Assembly: GCF_008710745.1 (NCBI RefSeq)
Contig: NZ_VYSA01000001.1
Span: 1,116,001 to 1,180,000 of the forward strand
Length of the DNA stretch: 64,000 nucleotides
DNA from: Microbacterium rhizomatis
Lineage (GTDB): Bacteria; Actinomycetota; Actinomycetes; Actinomycetales; Microbacteriaceae
Reading direction: 5' to 3'
The notes under the pieces were generated by a model. It did no database searches. It was not told where the DNA came from and worked only from the letters and a program-made list of their open reading frames with translations. Of this stretch, positions 61,901 through 64,000 are shown piece by piece. A program made the translations under genes and the position numbers. The stretch's first letter is position 1. Each line of letters starts with the position of its first letter.

Positions 61901-61947
61901 TCATCGCGCACCTCGGATAGTCTGGGCGCAGAACCTCGAGGAGCCAG

Positions 61948-62598
61948 ATGCCGATCCCGTCCGCCGTGCGCGTGCAGCCGCGAGAGCTCCTGCGCGACAA
62001 CGTCTACATGTCGCTGCGCGACGCGATCGTCGACGGCACGCTCGCGCCAGGAGAGCGCCTCCGCGACACCGAGATCGAGTCATGGCTCGGGGTCAGTCGC
62101 ACCCCGATCCGTGAGGCACTCCTGCGACTGGAGCGCGCGGGCCTCGTCGTCTCGCGACCTGGTCGTTCGACCACCGTCGCGCCGTTCGATGCCGCCTCGA
62201 CCGTCAGTGCACAGCAGGTCGCCGCATCCATGCACGAGCTCGCCGCGCGATTGGCCGTCCCCCTGCTCACCGAGAGCGAACTCTCCGAGCTCGAGCACGC
62301 CAACTCGGCACTCGAGCGGGCGCTCGCAGACGGAGACACCGAGGCGGCGCTCCACGAGGACGACCGATTCCACGAGGTGCTCGTGCGCGTCGGCCGCAAC
62401 ACCATGGTCGCCGAGGTCCTCGAGATCGCCACTCCCCTGTTGCGCCGTGTCGAGCGCCTGAGGTTCGCGTCGTTCGGTGCGCGCGACTCGGTCGCGCAAC
62501 ACGCGGCGATCATCGCCGCCGCGCGTGCAGGCGACGCGGATGCTGCCGCAACCCTGAGCCGGGAGAACTGGCTCTCGCTCAGCTACGTCGCGGACTGA
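61948..62598 (+). CDS. GntR family transcriptional regulator, FCD-type
   Basis: 216-residue regulator. N-terminal winged helix: [63 protein letters not shown], the GntR/FadR-type DNA reader. C-terminal all-helical FCD ligand domain (about 85-210) with the metal/ligand Asp-His pattern in [10 protein letters not shown] and [16 protein letters not shown]. Most likely controls the divergent acdS; the usual acdS regulator is an Lrp-type AcdR, so this is a different arrangement. GAGGAG precedes the ATG. Confidence 0.9.
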   Translation: MPIPSAVRVQPRELLRDNVYMSLRDAIVDGTLAPGERLRDTEIESWLGVSRTPIREALLRLERAGLVVSRPGRSTTVAPFDAASTVSAQQVAASMHELAARLAVPLLTESELSELEHANSALERALADGDTEAALHEDDRFHEVLVRVGRNTMVAEVLEIATPLLRRVERLRFASFGARDSVAQHAAIIAAARAGDADAAATLSRENWLSLSYVAD

Positions 62599-62625
62599 CC
62601 GGCCGGCTCCACCGGGTCAATCGGA

Positions 62626-62696
62626 ACGTCGGAGGATGTGCCCGATGTCGGACGATCCGGGCGTAATCCTCCGACCCGAGCCCGATCCTCCGACGT
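62626..62696. repeat. Palindromic intergenic repeat, family 2, copy 2
   Basis: TCGGAGGAT at 62629 and TCGGACGAT at 62648 (19-bp step), then inverted ATCCTCCGA at 62666-62674 and 62685-62693 (also 19). Same layout as the copy at 57721. Between the convergent gntR and ispG genes. Confidence 0.82.
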
Positions 62697-62710
62697 GCGA
62701 AGGGACGACT

Positions 62711-63862
62711 TCAGGCCGTGACGACCTGGGCCGTGCCGAGCGCGGCGTCCGGGCCCATCTCGTCGGCGATGCGGCGGGCCTCTTCGATCAGCGTCGCGAC
62801 GATCTCGGACTCGGGCACGGTCTTGACGACCTGGCCCTTGACGAAGATCTGGCCCTTGCCGTTACCGGAGGCCACACCGAGGTCGGCCTCGCGGGCCTCG
62901 CCGGGGCCGTTCACGACGCAGCCCATGACCGCGACGCGCAGGGGCACGGTGACGTCCTTGAGGCCCTCGGTGACGCTGTCGGCGAGCGAGTAGACATCGA
63001 CCTGCGCGCGACCGCACGAGGGGCACGAGACGATCTCGAGCTTGCGCTCCCTGAGGTTCAGCGACTGCAGGATCTGCAGGCCCACCTTGACCTCTTCGGC
63101 CGGGGGCGCCGACAGCGAGACCCGGATGGTGTCGCCGATGCCCTCGGAAAGGAGGATGCCGAAGGCGGTCGCGCTCTTGATCGTGCCCTGGAACGCGGGA
63201 CCGGCCTCGGTGACCCCCAGGTGAAGCGGCCAGTCGCCCATCTCGGCGAGGAGGCGGTAGGCCTGCACCATGATCACCGGATCGTTGTGCTTGACCGAGA
63301 TCTTGAAATCGTGGAAATCGTGCTCCTCGAAGAGGCTCGCCTCCCAGCGCGCGCTCTCGGCCAGCGCCTCGGGTGTGGCCTTGCCGTACTTCTCGAGCAG
63401 CCGCGGGTCGAGCGAGCCGGCGTTCACGCCGATGCGGAGCGACACACCGGCGTCTTTCGCGGCCTTCGCGATCGCGCCGACCTGGTCGTCGAACTTGCGG
63501 ATGTTGCCCGGATTCACTCGCACAGCGGCGCAGCCGGCATCGATCGCCTGGAAGACGTACTTCGGCTGGAAGTGGATGTCGGCGATCACCGGGATCTGGC
63601 TCTTCTTCGCGATGATGTGCAGCACGTCGGCGTCGTCCTGCGACGGCACGGCGACGCGGACGATCTCGCACCCGGATGCGGTCAGCTCGGCGATCTGCTG
63701 CAGCGTCGCATTGATGTTCGTCGTCGGCGTGGTGCACATCGACTGCACGCTCACCGGCGCGTCACCGCCGACCAGCACCTTGCCGACGCGGATCTGCCGG
63801 GACTTGCGTCGGGGGGCGAGGACTTGGGCGACCTTGGGCATCCCGAGATTCACTGCTGGCAC
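62711..63862 (-). CDS. ispG: 4-Hydroxy-3-methylbut-2-enyl diphosphate synthase
   Basis: Iron-sulfur enzyme of the MEP isoprenoid pathway (383 residues). Barrel domain with [38 protein letters not shown] and [11 protein letters not shown]; [4Fe-4S] ligands in CPSCGR and [12 protein letters not shown] 63862 gives the family start [17 protein letters not shown] lies 7 nt upstream, so translation may be leaderless. Divergent from the tryptophan leader peptide, 73 nt away. Confidence 0.95.
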   Translation of the reverse strand: MPAVNLGMPKVAQVLAPRRKSRQIRVGKVLVGGDAPVSVQSMCTTPTTNINATLQQIAELTASGCEIVRVAVPSQDDADVLHIIAKKSQIPVIADIHFQPKYVFQAIDAGCAAVRVNPGNIRKFDDQVGAIAKAAKDAGVSLRIGVNAGSLDPRLLEKYGKATPEALAESARWEASLFEEHDFHDFKISVKHNDPVIMVQAYRLLAEMGDWPLHLGVTEAGPAFQGTIKSATAFGILLSEGIGDTIRVSLSAPPAEEVKVGLQILQSLNLRERKLEIVSCPSCGRAQVDVYSLADSVTEGLKDVTVPLRVAVMGCVVNGPGEAREADLGVASGNGKGQIFVKGQVVKTVPESEIVATLIEEARRIADEMGPDAALGTAQVVTA

Positions 63863-63922
63863 AGCATCCAGCCTACGCCGCCGGACGCCGGACGAGGCGG
63901 ACGAAGCCCTCGGAGCGTGTGG

Positions 63923-63928
63923 TAGGTT
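63923..63928 (+). promoter_or_regulatory. -10 box of the tryptophan leader
   Basis: TAGGTT, 7 nt before the leader ATG. Spacing fits a leaderless transcript starting at or near the first codon. Confidence 0.5.
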
Positions 63929-63935
63929 CGGCCCC

Positions 63936-63971
63936 ATGTCCGCGAACCGCACCTGGTGGCACTGCGCATAA
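63936..63971 (+). CDS. trpL: Tryptophan leader peptide (attenuator)
   Basis: Eleven codons, [11 protein letters not shown], with tandem Trp codons, ending at TAA 63969-63971. Too short for ordinary gene finding, but the pattern (very short ORF, paired rare Trp codons, own promoter, non-coding sequence after it) is that of a ribosome-mediated attenuation leader. The controlled gene lies to the right of the window; in Actinobacteria such leaders precede trpE or an aromatic-pathway DAHP synthase gene. The terminator/antiterminator stem-loops would begin at the edge and cannot be seen. Confidence 0.7.
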   Translation: MSANRTWWHCA

Positions 63972-64000
63972 CGCGGTGTGTGTTCGTACGCAACAGACCG

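Overview
The window is a dense, high-GC stretch of an actinobacterial chromosome. The gene set (DUF5302, the CE1758/CE1759 flavin pair, gene products closest to Microbacterium/Leifsonia types), the strong G/C third-position bias and the many start codons lying 6-7 nt behind a TAnnnT box all point to the family Microbacteriaceae, most likely Microbacterium or a close relative. This is inference from recognised protein families, not from a database search. No rRNA, tRNA, CRISPR array, prophage or insertion sequence was seen.

The backbone is the classical translation/RNA cluster, all on the minus strand and in canonical transcription order but pulled apart by inserted genes: ispG (63.9 kb), proS (59.6 kb), nusA-ylxR-infB-rbfA (56.1-51.3 kb), truB (49.1 kb), ribF (47.3 kb), rpsO (21.7 kb) and pnp (4.7 kb). 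rimP is absent from its usual place before nusA, and rpsO and pnp, normally adjacent, lie 17 kb apart.

Between these, left to right: an acetyltransferase fragment, a histidine phosphatase and an aldo/keto-reductase-like protein that has lost its catalytic residues (0-2.3 kb); a dicarboxylate symporter divergent from a DcuS/DcuR-type two-component system (5.3-8.9 kb); two apparent gene fusions, GT4 glycosyltransferase-SGNH esterase and DedA-dienelactone hydrolase, plus a non-specific nuclease (8.9-13.2 kb); the flavin reductase/monooxygenase pair, small secreted proteins and a sortase-type surface protein (13.3-17.4 kb); a DyP peroxidase and a 2-oxoglutarate oxygenase (18.5-21 kb); transporters, an AlkA-like glycosylase, YceI and FKBP (21.8-26.3 kb); FAH hydrolase, aspartase, a phosphodiesterase, a PiT phosphate transporter, a membrane-anchored molybdopterin enzyme and oligopeptidase B (26.7-36.5 kb); a DUF559 protein surrounded by palindromic repeats, phosphofructokinase and a SNF2 helicase (36.5-41.1 kb); an MFS pump and a deoC/aldehyde dehydrogenase operon for deoxyribose catabolism (41.4-46.2 kb); MutY (50.4 kb); and ACC deaminase divergent from a GntR regulator (60.8-62.6 kb). 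The last bases carry a tryptophan-type leader peptide whose downstream gene is outside the window.

The most unusual structures are two families of long intergenic palindromes, each arm holding two copies of a short word at a fixed 18- or 19-bp step. Three copies of the first family surround the DUF559 nuclease-like gene and a fourth lies 15 kb away; the second family has two copies. Nearly all sit between convergent genes. A shared extended -10 promoter in front of three small secreted proteins, a widespread leaderless-start pattern, and the tryptophan leader are the other main signals.
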